64,000 nt of DNA, from the NCBI RefSeq assembly GCF_042675915.1, contig NZ_JBHTKL010000005.1:1116001-1180000 (forward strand), written 5' to 3'. The notes beneath the pieces were generated by a model, which worked only from the letters and a program-made list of their open reading frames with translations, did not search any database and was not told where the DNA came from. Source of the stretch: Thalassobacillus_A hwangdonensis. Its GTDB lineage: Bacteria; Bacillota; Bacilli; Bacillales; Halobacillaceae. Of this stretch, positions 1 through 7,880 are shown one piece after another. Positions within the stretch are counted from its first letter, which is position 1, and each line of letters opens with the position of its first letter. The translations under genes and the position numbers were made by a program.

Positions 1-66
1 TCAACACGGATCAGGGACTACCTGGACAATGAGCTTGGTCCAGTATCTGCCTTTCAAAATGAATGA
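1..66 (+). CDS. C-terminal fragment, probable DUF86 (YutE-like) protein
   Basis: An open frame enters from the left edge and ends in TGA at 64-66. Only 21 residues are visible, ending in an RDYLDNELGPVSAF-like tail. That tail resembles the C-terminus of DUF86/YutE proteins of Bacillaceae, and yutE lies next to yutF in B. subtilis, so YutE is the likeliest identity. The assignment rests on a short tail and gene order only. The next gene, yutF, starts 18 bases downstream, consistent with one transcript. Confidence 0.45.
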   Translation, partial: STRIRDYLDNELGPVSAFQNE

Positions 67-83
67 AAAAGTGAGTGAACAGC

Positions 84-854
84 ATGAAAACATACAAAGC
101 TTATTTGATTGACCTGGATGGAACAATGTACCGCGGTGCTGAACGGATTGAGGAAGCGGAACATTTCGTCAAACGATTAAGGGAAAAAGGTGTGCCACAT
201 TTATTTGTGACCAATAATTCTTCCAAGCGACCGGAGCAGGTTGCGGAAAAATTGCAGTCGATGGAGATTCCAGCTGACACCGAGCAAGTGTACACAACCA
301 GCATGGCAACCGCTCAATTCATCAAAGCTGAAAATCCGGATGCAAAAATTTTCGCTATTGGAGAAGAAGGGCTGTATGATGCGCTGGAAGCGGAAGGGTT
401 GACGCTTGTACAGGACGACGCTGACTATGTGATCATCGGAATCGACCGGGAGATCACTTACGAAAAACTTGCGAAAGCTTGTCTGAATGTCAGAAACGGG
501 GCAAGGTTCATTTCCACCAACGGAGATATTGCCATTCCCACTGAACGCGGGATGGTGCCGGGTAATGGTGCGATGACTTCCGTAATTACGGTAAGTACTG
601 GAGTAAAGCCGACGTTCATTGGTAAGCCGGAAGCAGTGATCATGGATCAGGCCATCAAAAAGATTGGCTTCGAGCGCGAGGATGTGGTGATGGTCGGGGA
701 TAACTACCATACTGACATACTCGCAGGGATGAATGCCGGTCTGGATACGGTCATGGTCTTCACAGGAGTGACGTCACAAGAACAGCTTGAAACGTATGAA
801 AAAAAGCCGACATACACGATTCCTACACTTGAACACTGGATGGATCGAATTTGA
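84..854 (+). CDS. yutF: HAD-IIA family sugar/nucleotide phosphatase (YutF-type)
   Basis: A 256-residue cytoplasmic phosphatase of the NagD-like HAD-IIA family (TIGR01457 type). The nucleophile motif DLDGT is at residues 10-14, the TNNSS motif that binds phosphate is near residue 43, and the metal-binding GDNYHTD motif is near residue 205. A small-molecule phosphate ester is the expected substrate; the true one is unknown. I place the start at ATG 84 rather than the in-frame GTG at 75, because the GTGAGTG stretch at 71-77 sits about 6 bases ahead; the ribosome site is weak either way. It follows the yutE-like tail closely and ends at a strong hairpin. Confidence 0.9.
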   Translation: MKTYKAYLIDLDGTMYRGAERIEEAEHFVKRLREKGVPHLFVTNNSSKRPEQVAEKLQSMEIPADTEQVYTTSMATAQFIKAENPDAKIFAIGEEGLYDALEAEGLTLVQDDADYVIIGIDREITYEKLAKACLNVRNGARFISTNGDIAIPTERGMVPGNGAMTSVITVSTGVKPTFIGKPEAVIMDQAIKKIGFEREDVVMVGDNYHTDILAGMNAGLDTVMVFTGVTSQEQLETYEKKPTYTIPTLEHWMDRI

Positions 855-886
855 AAAAGAGGTGACCGTAATGGTCACCTCTTTTG
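855..886 (+). terminator. Rho-independent terminator after yutF
   Basis: GAGGTGACC and GGTCACCTC form a stem with a short GTAAT loop followed by TTTT. It sits directly after the yutF stop codon. A-rich sequence on the left side means it may also work for leftward transcription from yutG. Confidence 0.85.
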
Positions 887-920
887 CTTTGTGTTGGTTT
901 AGGATCATAGCCGGTAGGTC

Positions 921-1036
921 TACTCCAGCTCCAGCGCCTACCCCCTCGAGGTCTTAAGTCAATCCTCTCTGTGACAAAGACCGTCACGACGACGCTTGAC
1001 TTAAGCTTGTCGGGGGTGAGCAAGGCGCTTGCGCTT
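921..1036. repeat. Long imperfect inverted repeat
   Basis: Three nested pairings are visible: AGCGCCT (933-939) with AGGCGCT (1023-1029), CTTAAGTCAA (953-962) with TTGACTTAAG (996-1005), and an inner GTGAC/GTCAC stem (971-987). ACCCCCTCGA and TCGGGGGTGA also pair roughly. The element lies between convergent yutF and yutG. Similar intergenic hairpins occur in Bacillaceae genomes, but I see no second full copy in this window. Confidence 0.6.
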
Positions 1037-1040
1037 TTGT

Positions 1041-1559
1041 TTATTCGATGTCATCTTCCTCTTCTTCTCCTACCGCACTATGTGCAAGTCTGCTTGATGC
1101 AGCGGCTGCGATAGCACCGACTATATCATCCAGGAAGGTATGGCATTCCCCAGTGGATTTATCATTCAATTTTTGCAGGATTCCCGGCTTCTGTTTATCG
1201 ATATAGCCATAGTTGGTAAAGCCGATGGAGCCATATACATTGACGATGGAAAGGGCGATGATCTCATCGACGCCATACAACCCCTCATCTTTACTGATCG
1301 TATCCTGAAGTGGTTCATCCAGCATGTTCTTTTCTGCGAGGATATCCATTTGGATCCCCGTAAGGATGGCATTTTGCACTTCCCGTTTCGTCAATACCTT
1401 TTCTACATTGAAGCGGCATGACTCTATCGTCAATTCATCATGGTATTTCGATTGAAGGTAATACACAAGTTCTGCAATATCATTGATCGTGACTCCACGT
1501 TCCTCTAACCATTCGCGGGCTTTTTTCTCTAGTTTACTCATTTTTCGGCTCTGTTCCAT
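1041..1559 (-). CDS. yutG: Phosphatidylglycerophosphatase A family protein (YutG-type)
   Basis: A 172-residue PgpA-family protein. In that family the enzyme dephosphorylates phosphatidylglycerophosphate, although the substrate of the Bacillus YutG branch is not certain. The C-terminal half carries the family core GSIGFTNYGYID followed by HTFLDDIVGAI. An open frame continues upstream to 1664 (207 residues), but the strong site AGAGGAGG lies 12-13 bases before the ATG at 1559, no ribosome site precedes 1664, and about 170 residues is the usual size, so I use 1559. It is divergent from yutH and convergent with yutF. Confidence 0.85.
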   Translation of the reverse strand: MEQSRKMSKLEKKAREWLEERGVTINDIAELVYYLQSKYHDELTIESCRFNVEKVLTKREVQNAILTGIQMDILAEKNMLDEPLQDTISKDEGLYGVDEIIALSIVNVYGSIGFTNYGYIDKQKPGILQKLNDKSTGECHTFLDDIVGAIAAAASSRLAHSAVGEEEEDDIE

Positions 1560-1691
1560 ATATACTCTATTGACCTCCTCTAAAAATAAGCTTTCGATTA
1601 GTGCTTCCCTGCTGATACCATTGTAAAACTTATTGTGTCGTGGTCGTAGATTGTCTACTTTCATTATAGCATGAGAAGGAGTGAAACGAAG

Positions 1692-2651
1692 GTGGAAGAA
1701 TTATTGCGTGACTTCATAAACTTGGATCATGCATCTGCAGTCCAGGTCGATCATCAAACCGGCTATCTTCATGAAGGTGTGCTCTACTTTGTTGAACGCT
1801 CAATCGGAAACGAACGAGCTTATTTGGAACTTCAGGATGTATGCGAGTTTCTATCCCGTTCAGGTATCGAAGGTATGACGTTTCCGGTCCGTATCAGGAA
1901 TGATCAGTATAGTATTTCCGCAAGAGACGGAAGCTATGTGATTTGTCAGGGGTTTCCGCCATCTGGAAAAGTGCTGCCGTTTTCTGCACAGCAATTAGCT
2001 GATTTTCACCGGGTGGGAGCTTCCTATCCATATCAACCGACCACTTTCTCAAGTTATGGTGGTTGGCGCACGCTGTGGGCGAATCGGATCGATCGATTTG
2101 AAGCGGAAGTGAGCCGGCTCTATCAAGAGAGACCTGTGGCTGACTGGCATCGAGCGTGGATTGATGCAGCCCCATATGTGATCGGTCTTGGAGAAAACGC
2201 AATCCAATATTTGCAGGAAAGCGAACAGGAATCGAGGCACCATGAAGCGGATCAGCCAACCATCACCTTCGACCGCTATCCAACGCAATCCCAGACCCTG
2301 ATCTGGTTCAATGAATTGCGTCAGGATCATCCATCAAGAGATTTGGCTGAAGCCATAAGGCCGATGCTGCTTCGTGAAAATGGTGCACAGGAAATGACTT
2401 CTTTTTTACAAAACTATCAAGCAAGATCTCCACTTTCGTTCTTCGGTATTCGTTTATTGTATGCCCGCCTGCTTTTCCCAGTGCATTTACTCGATCAGTT
2501 CAGAAACGCACAGGCCGATGAGCGCGGTTTGATGGAAGAAACTAGGCAGATTTTTGAAAATCAGAAGAGATACGAGCTTCATTTGAAGATGTTTTATGAA
2601 TGGCTGCAATTATCCGCGAGGGATATGCAGCTCCCTGTACTGGACTGGTAA
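1692..2651 (+). CDS. yutH: Spore coat-associated putative kinase-like protein YutH
   Basis: A 319-residue protein resembling YutH, a CotS-family protein with a degenerate aminoglycoside-phosphotransferase/kinase-like fold linked to the spore coat. The region after residue 100 has the family feel (LADFHRVG, then W-rich helices), but I do not see a full HxD catalytic loop. The start is chosen at GTG 1692, because AAGGAG lies 10 bases upstream; an ATG at 1671 would put that ribosome site inside the gene. The neighbourhood (yutG, yutF) is as in B. subtilis. Confidence 0.75.
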   Translation: MEELLRDFINLDHASAVQVDHQTGYLHEGVLYFVERSIGNERAYLELQDVCEFLSRSGIEGMTFPVRIRNDQYSISARDGSYVICQGFPPSGKVLPFSAQQLADFHRVGASYPYQPTTFSSYGGWRTLWANRIDRFEAEVSRLYQERPVADWHRAWIDAAPYVIGLGENAIQYLQESEQESRHHEADQPTITFDRYPTQSQTLIWFNELRQDHPSRDLAEAIRPMLLRENGAQEMTSFLQNYQARSPLSFFGIRLLYARLLFPVHLLDQFRNAQADERGLMEETRQIFENQKRYELHLKMFYEWLQLSARDMQLPVLDW

Positions 2652-2728
2652 CAGGGTGTGCGAATCATTTTCTTTCCTATCGTTATGCTAAACTTGAAGA
2701 GACGACGCGATAGGAAAGGGGAATGACC

Positions 2729-3694
2729 ATGTCCAAACCAATCGTATATATAACGAGATGCCTCCCGGAAGATGTTGTAGAACCATACCGGAAGCATTTC
2801 CAAATCGACATGTGGGAGTATGAAGACAGACCTGTCGACCGAAATACATTGAGGGAAAAAGCAGCACAGGCAGATGGGCTGCTCACCGTTCTGACAGAGC
2901 AGGTGGATGATGAGTTGCTGGAACAATGCAAAAATTTGAAGATCGTTGCAAATATGGCTGTCGGTTTTGACAATATCGATGTTGATGCTGCCTCCAAACG
3001 GAACATATCAGTTACGAATACACCGGACGTCCTGACAGAAACGACCGCAGACTTGACGTTTGCGTTAATGATGGCTACGGCGAGAAGGTTAGTGGAAGCC
3101 AGTTCCTATGTCAAAGAGGGGAAATGGCAGAACTGGTCGCCCCTATTGTTGGCAGGTACGGACATTCATCATAAGAAAATCGGCATCGTCGGGATGGGAA
3201 GAATCGGAGAAGCAGTGGCACGAAGAGCAAGCGGGTTCAGTATGGACATCCTTTATCACAATCGATCGAGAAAGAAAGAAGCAGAGGATGAGCTCGGTGC
3301 AACCTATCGATCATTGGAGGCTTTGCTCGAGGAAGCGGATTATGTCGTCTGTCTTACGCCCCACACTCCTGAAACGGAAAAAATGTTCGATGCAGAGGCG
3401 TTTGCCAGGATGAAAAAGGATGCTATCTTCATTAATGCTTCACGTGGAATGACCGTTGACGAGGATGCGCTGATCCAGGCATTGAAGACAGGAGAAATTG
3501 CAGCGGCAGGATTGGATGTGTTTGCTGAGGAACCGATCGATGCAGACCATCCACTGCTCCAAATGGATAATGTCGTCTGTCTTCCGCATATCGGTTCTGC
3601 GACAAAAGAAACGAGATATAAGATGATGGAGCTGGCTTTGGAGAACATCAAGCTGGTATTGAGTGGCAGCGAACCTAAGACACCTGTGGAATAA
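2729..3694 (+). CDS. D-2-hydroxyacid dehydrogenase (glyoxylate/hydroxypyruvate reductase type)
   Basis: A 321-residue NAD(P)-dependent D-2-hydroxyacid dehydrogenase. The Rossmann motif GIVGMGRIGEAVA lies around residue 150. The catalytic set is present: Arg in NASRGMTVDE, Glu in FAEEPID and His in LPHIGSAT. The family reduces glyoxylate, hydroxypyruvate or related 2-ketoacids; the substrate cannot be read from sequence. The ATG at 2729 follows AGGAAAGGGG by 7 bases and is preferred to the ATG at 2723. A CTATCG/CGATAG inverted repeat (about 2675-2715) precedes it and may be regulatory. Confidence 0.9.
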   Translation: MSKPIVYITRCLPEDVVEPYRKHFQIDMWEYEDRPVDRNTLREKAAQADGLLTVLTEQVDDELLEQCKNLKIVANMAVGFDNIDVDAASKRNISVTNTPDVLTETTADLTFALMMATARRLVEASSYVKEGKWQNWSPLLLAGTDIHHKKIGIVGMGRIGEAVARRASGFSMDILYHNRSRKKEAEDELGATYRSLEALLEEADYVVCLTPHTPETEKMFDAEAFARMKKDAIFINASRGMTVDEDALIQALKTGEIAAAGLDVFAEEPIDADHPLLQMDNVVCLPHIGSATKETRYKMMELALENIKLVLSGSEPKTPVE

Positions 3695-3730
3695 GCTGTG
3701 ATTAATTTACCGAAGCAAATACCTACCCAA

Positions 3731-3767
3731 CAAAAAAGCCAGAGACCGTATGTCGGGTCTCTGGCTT
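3731..3767 (-). terminator. Terminator of yutI (leftward)
   Basis: AGCCAGAGACC (737-747 of this kilobase) pairs with GGTCTCTGGCT (756-766). The AAAAAA to its left becomes the U-tract on the minus strand. It lies just past the yutI stop. Confidence 0.85.
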
Positions 3768-3779
3768 ACATCGTTTCAT

Positions 3780-4001
3780 TTAAAATACTTGTTCTACTTC
3801 GCGAATCCCCGGTACTTCTTCTACTAAAGCACGTTCGATTCCGGCTTTCAATGTGATGGTCGAACTCGGGCAGCTTCCGCAAGCTCCCATAAGGCGAAGG
3901 CGTACAATACCTTCATCGACGTCCACCAATTCTACGTCACCGCCGTCACGAAGCAAAAATGGTCGAAGCTTATTCAGCACTTCCTGAACTTGTTCTTGCA
4001 T
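3780..4001 (-). CDS. yutI: NifU C-terminal domain iron-sulfur scaffold protein (YutI-type)
   Basis: A 73-residue NifU-like protein consisting only of the C-terminal scaffold domain. The key motif CGSC (near residue 47) in MGACGSCPSS is where an iron-sulfur cluster is assembled and passed to apoproteins. The frame is open to 4031, but the ATG at 4001 has the purine-rich GGGGAAGATGGAG upstream and gives the usual compact size. It is divergent from yuzD; the shared 170-base intergenic region contains a Fur-like box. Confidence 0.88.
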   Translation of the reverse strand: MQEQVQEVLNKLRPFLLRDGGDVELVDVDEGIVRLRLMGACGSCPSSTITLKAGIERALVEEVPGIREVEQVF

Positions 4002-4086
4002 GCTCCATCTTCCCCTTTCGTATGCTTCCATTATAAAACCTATCGGAAAAAAAATCTATTGTTCTGCAAGGATTTCAAATAATGAT

Positions 4087-4101
4087 TGAGAATCATTTTC
4101 A
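4087..4101. promoter_or_regulatory. Fur-like box between yutI and yuzD
   Basis: TGAGAATCATTTTCA matches the 7-1-7 Fur consensus TGATAATNATTATCA at 12 of the 14 defined positions and is itself nearly palindromic. It lies immediately upstream of a possible yuzD promoter (-10 TAAAAT at 4126-4131). Fur control of this divergent pair is inferred from the site alone. Confidence 0.5.
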
Positions 4102-4167
4102 TTTTATCTTTTTTCCGGGATTTTGTAAAATGGATAGTAGAACACACCAAGGGTGGAGGCGTTTTAC

Positions 4168-4497
4168 ATGAGTGATAAGAAAATCGAGCTGGTCGTTTAT
4201 GGCGCGGACCAGATTTGTCCGAGCTGCATCAACTCACCTGGCTCCAAGGAAACTTACGAATGGCTGCAAGCTGCAATTTCAAGGAAATTCGGCGAGACAG
4301 GGGTACACTACAAATACGTAGATATTTTTCAACCACCGGAAGACGAACAGAGTCAAGCTTTCGTACAGCGGGTTTTTGATGAAGATCTATTCTATCCCGT
4401 CGTCGTCATTGAAGATGAAATTGTCGGCGAAGGCAACCCCAGGCTGAAAACGATTTATAAAGCATTGGAAGAGCGCGGCTTGAATCCTGCAGTTTAA
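4168..4497 (+). CDS. yuzD: YuzD family thioredoxin-like protein (DUF1462)
   Basis: A 109-residue cytoplasmic protein of the YuzD/DUF1462 family. A CPSC motif (near residue 18, in ADQICPSCINSPGS) and the predicted alternating strand-helix pattern suggest a thioredoxin/glutaredoxin-like fold. The function is not established. The ATG at 4168 follows GGAGG by 8 bases; the in-frame GTG at 4153 overlaps that site and is rejected. Its neighbours are iron-sulfur scaffold and A-type carrier genes, so a role in thiol or iron-sulfur handling is plausible but unproven. Confidence 0.85.
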   Translation: MSDKKIELVVYGADQICPSCINSPGSKETYEWLQAAISRKFGETGVHYKYVDIFQPPEDEQSQAFVQRVFDEDLFYPVVVIEDEIVGEGNPRLKTIYKALEERGLNPAV

Positions 4498-4599
4498 ATA
4501 GCTGCACATAAGTATTAATGGTGTTAAAATGACAGAAAATATGGTACCATTTTGGCTTAGTGGGGGATTCATCTGGGTGATTGAATGAGGTGAAAAAAG

Positions 4600-4836
4600 A
4601 TGAATCCGATTATCGAATTTTGCGTGAACAATTTAGCAAGTGGAGCAGAAAAAGCGAAAGAGGAGCTGGAGAAAGATCCGGACCTTGATGTAATAGAGTA
4701 TGGATGTTTAAGTCATTGTGGGATTTGTGCCCAAGGATTGTTTGCTTTAGTTAATGGAGAGCGGGTCATGGCTGACAGTGCTGAAGAGCTAGTGGAAAAT
4801 ATTTATCAGCACCTGGAAGAGAATCCCCTATTCTGA
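4600..4836 (+). CDS. yuzB: YuzB family protein (DUF1450)
   Basis: A 78-residue YuzB/DUF1450 protein, the normal length for the family. Three conserved cysteines are visible: Cys8 in EFCVNN and the pair in GCLSHCGICAQG. This resembles a small metal- or cluster-binding or redox fold of the (2Fe-2S) ferredoxin-like class, but no function is known to me. It starts after GAGGTGAAAAAAG and ends at a terminator. The gene order yutI-yuzD-yuzB-dapF-yutM matches the iron-sulfur neighbourhood of B. subtilis. Confidence 0.85.
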   Translation: MNPIIEFCVNNLASGAEKAKEELEKDPDLDVIEYGCLSHCGICAQGLFALVNGERVMADSAEELVENIYQHLEENPLF

Positions 4837-4869
4837 TCGACACGCTTTTGGATATAGAGCAAAAATGGT

Positions 4870-4900
4870 GAAGTCGTGCAAGCTGGCACGGCTTCTTTTT
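4870..4900 (+). terminator. Terminator after yuzB
   Basis: AAGTCGTGC pairs with GCACGGCTT (one G-U pair) around an AAGCTG loop, followed by CTTTTTAT. Confidence 0.8.
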
Positions 4901-4925
4901 ATAAAGGATGAAGAGAGGAATCCAA

Positions 4926-5789
4926 ATGAAGATACCTTTTGTGAAAATGCACGGACTCGGAAATAATTACGTATTTGTTGATACATTTGACCATCCATTG
5001 GAAGAACGACAGTTACCTGAGATTGCCAGAAATGTGGCAGATGTGCATACAGGCATCGGATCGGATGGATTGATACTGATTACTCCAAGTGATAAAGCGC
5101 CGGTTGGCATGCGCATATTCAATAATGATGGTTCTGAAGGGAAAAACTGTGGGAACGGTCTGCGCTGTGTGGCGAAATACGCTTATGAAAAAGGTATCGT
5201 TTCCATCGAACAGTTTCAAATCGAAGCGAAATCCGGTGTTGTAGATGCTACCGTGAGGCTTGAGGATGGAAAAGTTGACCAAGTGACTATTGATATGGGT
5301 ACACCATGGTTGAAGCGATCCGAGATACCGATGGTTGGAGCAGAAGTAGATCAGGTAGTTGGGGAAGCCTTTGATGTGAGCCATCACCCTCTCGAGGTGA
5401 CTGCGCTTTCGATGGGAAATCCACATGCGATCTTTTTTGTGGATGATATTGCACAAGCGCCATTGAAAACGCTGGGACCGGTAATTACAAATGATCCCAG
5501 ATTCCCGGATGGGGTGAATGTGGAGTTTGTTGAAGTAGTTTCTCCAACAGAACTTCACTTCAGGGTCTGGGAGCGAGGATCAGGAATTACCCAAGCCTGC
5601 GGAACAGGTGCGTGTGCAGCAGGAGTAGCCAGTGTGCTGAACGGTTATGCTAAAAAAGATTCTGATATTGTCGTTCACTTGAGCGGTGGCGATCTTATAA
5701 TTAAATGGGATCTTCACGACCGTGTATGGATGACAGGACCTGCGGAAGTGATTGCAGAAGGTGTGTATCACTTCGAACGCAACGTTTGA
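4926..5789 (+). CDS. dapF: Diaminopimelate epimerase
   Basis: A 287-residue diaminopimelate epimerase that converts LL- to meso-diaminopimelate for lysine and peptidoglycan synthesis. Both catalytic cysteines are present, in NCGNGLRC (near residue 74) and ACGTGACA (near residue 224). The N-terminal MKMHGLGNNYV-type motif is intact. The start ATG 4926 follows AGAGAGGAA by about 7 bases; the upstream in-frame start at 4908 has no better site. It lies after the yuzB terminator and 55 bases before yutM. Confidence 0.95.
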   Translation: MKIPFVKMHGLGNNYVFVDTFDHPLEERQLPEIARNVADVHTGIGSDGLILITPSDKAPVGMRIFNNDGSEGKNCGNGLRCVAKYAYEKGIVSIEQFQIEAKSGVVDATVRLEDGKVDQVTIDMGTPWLKRSEIPMVGAEVDQVVGEAFDVSHHPLEVTALSMGNPHAIFFVDDIAQAPLKTLGPVITNDPRFPDGVNVEFVEVVSPTELHFRVWERGSGITQACGTGACAAGVASVLNGYAKKDSDIVVHLSGGDLIIKWDLHDRVWMTGPAEVIAEGVYHFERNV

Positions 5790-5844
5790 TTGAACTGCAG
5801 ATCCTTAGTATACTGACGATAACAGATAGAAAGGGGAGACACGG

Positions 5845-6207
5845 ATGATTCTCAATATAACGGATCAAGCCAGTCTGCAAATCCAGGAGATGATGAAAGA
5901 GGAAGAATCAGATCGTATTCGTCTTCGTTTCGGTGTTAAAGGCGGAGGATGCAGCGGACTATCCTACGCAATGGGGTTTGATGAAGAAGTCAATGAAGAA
6001 TTGGATAAAGTATTCGAATCAAATGGAATTCCAGTCGTGATGAGCAGTCAGGACATTGCGATCGTAGAAGGAACGAAGATCGACTTCAAGCAGAATATGA
6101 TGGGTGGAGGATTTACAATCGATAATCCGAATGCCATTGTTTCCTGTGGGTGTGGCTCTTCCTTCAAGACAGCGACGAACGCTGGAACACCAGATGAAAA
6201 TTGTTGA
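5845..6207 (+). CDS. yutM: HesB/IscA (A-type) iron-sulfur cluster carrier, YutM-type
   Basis: A 120-residue A-type carrier. The three conserved cysteines are visible: Cys in KGGGCSGLSY and the C-terminal pair in SCGCGSSF. The family carries iron-sulfur clusters or iron to apoproteins. The ATG follows AAAGGGGAGACACGG. Together with yutI upstream it forms a local iron-sulfur assembly neighbourhood. It is followed at once by a terminator. Confidence 0.92.
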   Translation: MILNITDQASLQIQEMMKEEESDRIRLRFGVKGGGCSGLSYAMGFDEEVNEELDKVFESNGIPVVMSSQDIAIVEGTKIDFKQNMMGGGFTIDNPNAIVSCGCGSSFKTATNAGTPDENC

Positions 6208-6216
6208 TAGATCACC

Positions 6217-6247
6217 AAAAACCTTCTCAACTTGAGAAGGTTTTTTA
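6217..6247 (+). terminator. Terminator after yutM
   Basis: AACCTTCTCAA pairs with TTGAGAAGGTT around a single base, followed by TTTTTT. Confidence 0.9.
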
Positions 6248-6305
6248 TATGCTGTATGTATTTTTATATAATAGCGATGATTTCGATATGGTCAAATGTA
6301 ATAAG

Positions 6306-6421
6306 AGGCGGTGGGGAAGGAGTCGCTTTCCTGCGGGGAACTGGCAAGCCTCCTCAGGCTACGCCTTCCGGGGTCTCGCCTAGCTCCTTCTCCCGCGGGA
6401 GTCTCCCCCTTTCCCACCGCA
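6306..6421. repeat. Dispersed hairpin repeat, copy A
   Basis: The outer arms GCGGTGGGGAAGG and CCCTTTCCCACCGC pair. Inside are the family blocks CGCTTTCCTGCGG, GGCAAGCCTCCTC, GGGGTCTCGCC and CCGCGGGAGTCTC. Four other copies occur in the window with different but equally self-complementary outer arms. It fills most of the 358 bases between yutM and yumC. Confidence 0.85.
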
Positions 6422-6527
6422 TCTTGCCACATATATTTATCGAAATCGATAAATAAAGATTGCCACTAATTAAGCTTTAATGGAATCTTTTGTACAGAAC
6501 ATTTACGTAATACAATAACCAATTACA

Positions 6528-6560
6528 CAAAAAAACAGCCACCGAAAATCGATGGCTGTC
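6528..6560 (-). terminator. Terminator of yumC (leftward)
   Basis: ACAGCCACCGA pairs with TCGATGGCTGT around an AAAA loop; the A-run to its left gives the U-tract for minus-strand transcripts. Confidence 0.85.
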
Positions 6561-6565
6561 ATTAT

Positions 6566-7555
6566 TTACCCTCCAAACAAGCTTGTGGAGTGTTTCGGTT
6601 GTACACGTGCATCTGGATCGATATAAGCCTTAGCATTGTTTACTGCTGTCGGCCCTTCGCCGAAGCCGGAAGCAATCAGCTTGACCTTACCAGGATATGT
6701 ACAAATATCCCCTGCAGCATAGATGCCAGGAATGTTCGTTTCCATTTTGGAATTGACGACAATGCTGTTCTTTTCAATCTCAAGGTCCCACTCTTTGATC
6801 GGTCCGAGAGATGAAATGAATCCGTAGTTGATGATGACGTCATCGACATCGATCGTTTTGATATCATCGCCTTTTGTCTCTTTCAAGACGACTTGATCGA
6901 TGCAATCTTTTCCGATCATTTCTTCCGGATTATATGGAGTCATCACGTTTACGGATGAATTTTTCAATAATTCCACACTATGTTCGTGGGCGCGGAATTT
7001 GTCTCTGCGGTGAACAAGCGTGACCTCTTTGGCAATCGGCTCAAGCATTAATGCCCAATCGACTGCGGAGTCACCACCGCCACATAACAGGACACGTTTG
7101 CCAGCGAACTGGTTCATATCTTCCACGTGGTAGTGAAGGTTGATTCCTTCATAATCGCCACATCCAGGAAGGTTCAGCTTCCGTGGCTGGAATGCACCGT
7201 TTCCTGCCGTGATGATAATTGCTTTTGTATAGTGTTCTCCTTTGGTCGTGGTCATTTTGAAAGTGTTGTCTTCCAAACGCTCAATCTTCTCGACAGCTTG
7301 CTCCAAAGAGATTGTAGGATTGAAGGCAAGTGCCTGCTCCTTCAAATTATCGACAAGATCCTGTGCTTTGACCTTAGGGAAACCTGCAACGTCGTAAATA
7401 TATTTTTCAGGGTACAGCGCAGACAGCTGGCCACCCAATTGAGGCAGACTTTCAATGATGTTGACACTGGCTTGTCTCATTCCGCCATAGAATGCAGTGA
7501 ATAGACCGACCGGTCCTCCACCGATGACTGTTATATCGTGTACTTCTTTGCTCAT
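6566..7555 (-). CDS. yumC: Ferredoxin/flavodoxin-NADP+ reductase, thioredoxin-reductase type
   Basis: A 329-residue FAD flavoprotein related to thioredoxin reductase but without the CxxC redox centre. It shows the FAD motif GGGPVGLF (residues 12-19), the NADPH motif GGGDSAVDWA (near residue 160) and the C-terminal GEGPTAVNNAKAYIDP. This is the YumC class (FNR2), which passes electrons between NADPH and ferredoxin or flavodoxin. The start follows GGGGGAG by 5 bases. It is divergent from yumB, as in B. subtilis. Confidence 0.93.
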   Translation of the reverse strand: MSKEVHDITVIGGGPVGLFTAFYGGMRQASVNIIESLPQLGGQLSALYPEKYIYDVAGFPKVKAQDLVDNLKEQALAFNPTISLEQAVEKIERLEDNTFKMTTTKGEHYTKAIIITAGNGAFQPRKLNLPGCGDYEGINLHYHVEDMNQFAGKRVLLCGGGDSAVDWALMLEPIAKEVTLVHRRDKFRAHEHSVELLKNSSVNVMTPYNPEEMIGKDCIDQVVLKETKGDDIKTIDVDDVIINYGFISSLGPIKEWDLEIEKNSIVVNSKMETNIPGIYAAGDICTYPGKVKLIASGFGEGPTAVNNAKAYIDPDARVQPKHSTSLFGG

Positions 7556-7795
7556 ATCTTCTCCCCCTATTCCAACTAAAATGGCAATCCATAACTAGTT
7601 TATCATAAATGAATTCCGTCTGTGGAGTATAAGCAGTCAAGACTTTTTAATTTATTTAAAAATTATCAAGATTCAATTTACTTATTTAAGGGTTGAAAAT
7701 TGTATGGAAAAAGCCTAAGATGGTTACTAGAAAAAGTTATTACGATTTTGTGACATTTTTGCATGCGGTTCGACAGGCTTTTTTTATGGATTCGT

Positions 7796-7813
7796 GTGTG
7801 AAAGAAGTCACAA
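7796..7813. promoter_or_regulatory. Rex-like operator upstream of yumB
   Basis: GTGTGAAAGAAGTCACAA compares well with the Rex consensus TTGTGAAWWWWTTCACAA, with a first-base mismatch, one G in the W spacer and one half-site mismatch. It is a TGTGA-N6-TCACA palindrome lying 67 bases before yumB. Rex senses NADH/NAD+ and represses NADH dehydrogenase genes in Gram-positives, so the context fits. The rest of the 325-base yumC-yumB gap is A/T-rich with no gene. Confidence 0.55.
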
Positions 7814-7880
7814 AGGATTAATCCTCGGTTAATAGGGGAAGTTCTAAGCATAGGATAACTATAACTAATTGGAAGTGATC

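Noticed and set aside
201..710. Long minus-strand frame inside yutF
   Set aside because: It is antisense to a gene with clear HAD motifs, has no ribosome site and no recognisable protein.
7709..7781. Terminator-like AAAAAGCC...GGCTTTTT in the yumC-yumB gap
   Set aside because: The arms are separated by more than 50 bases with no compact stem, so it is not a convincing terminator.
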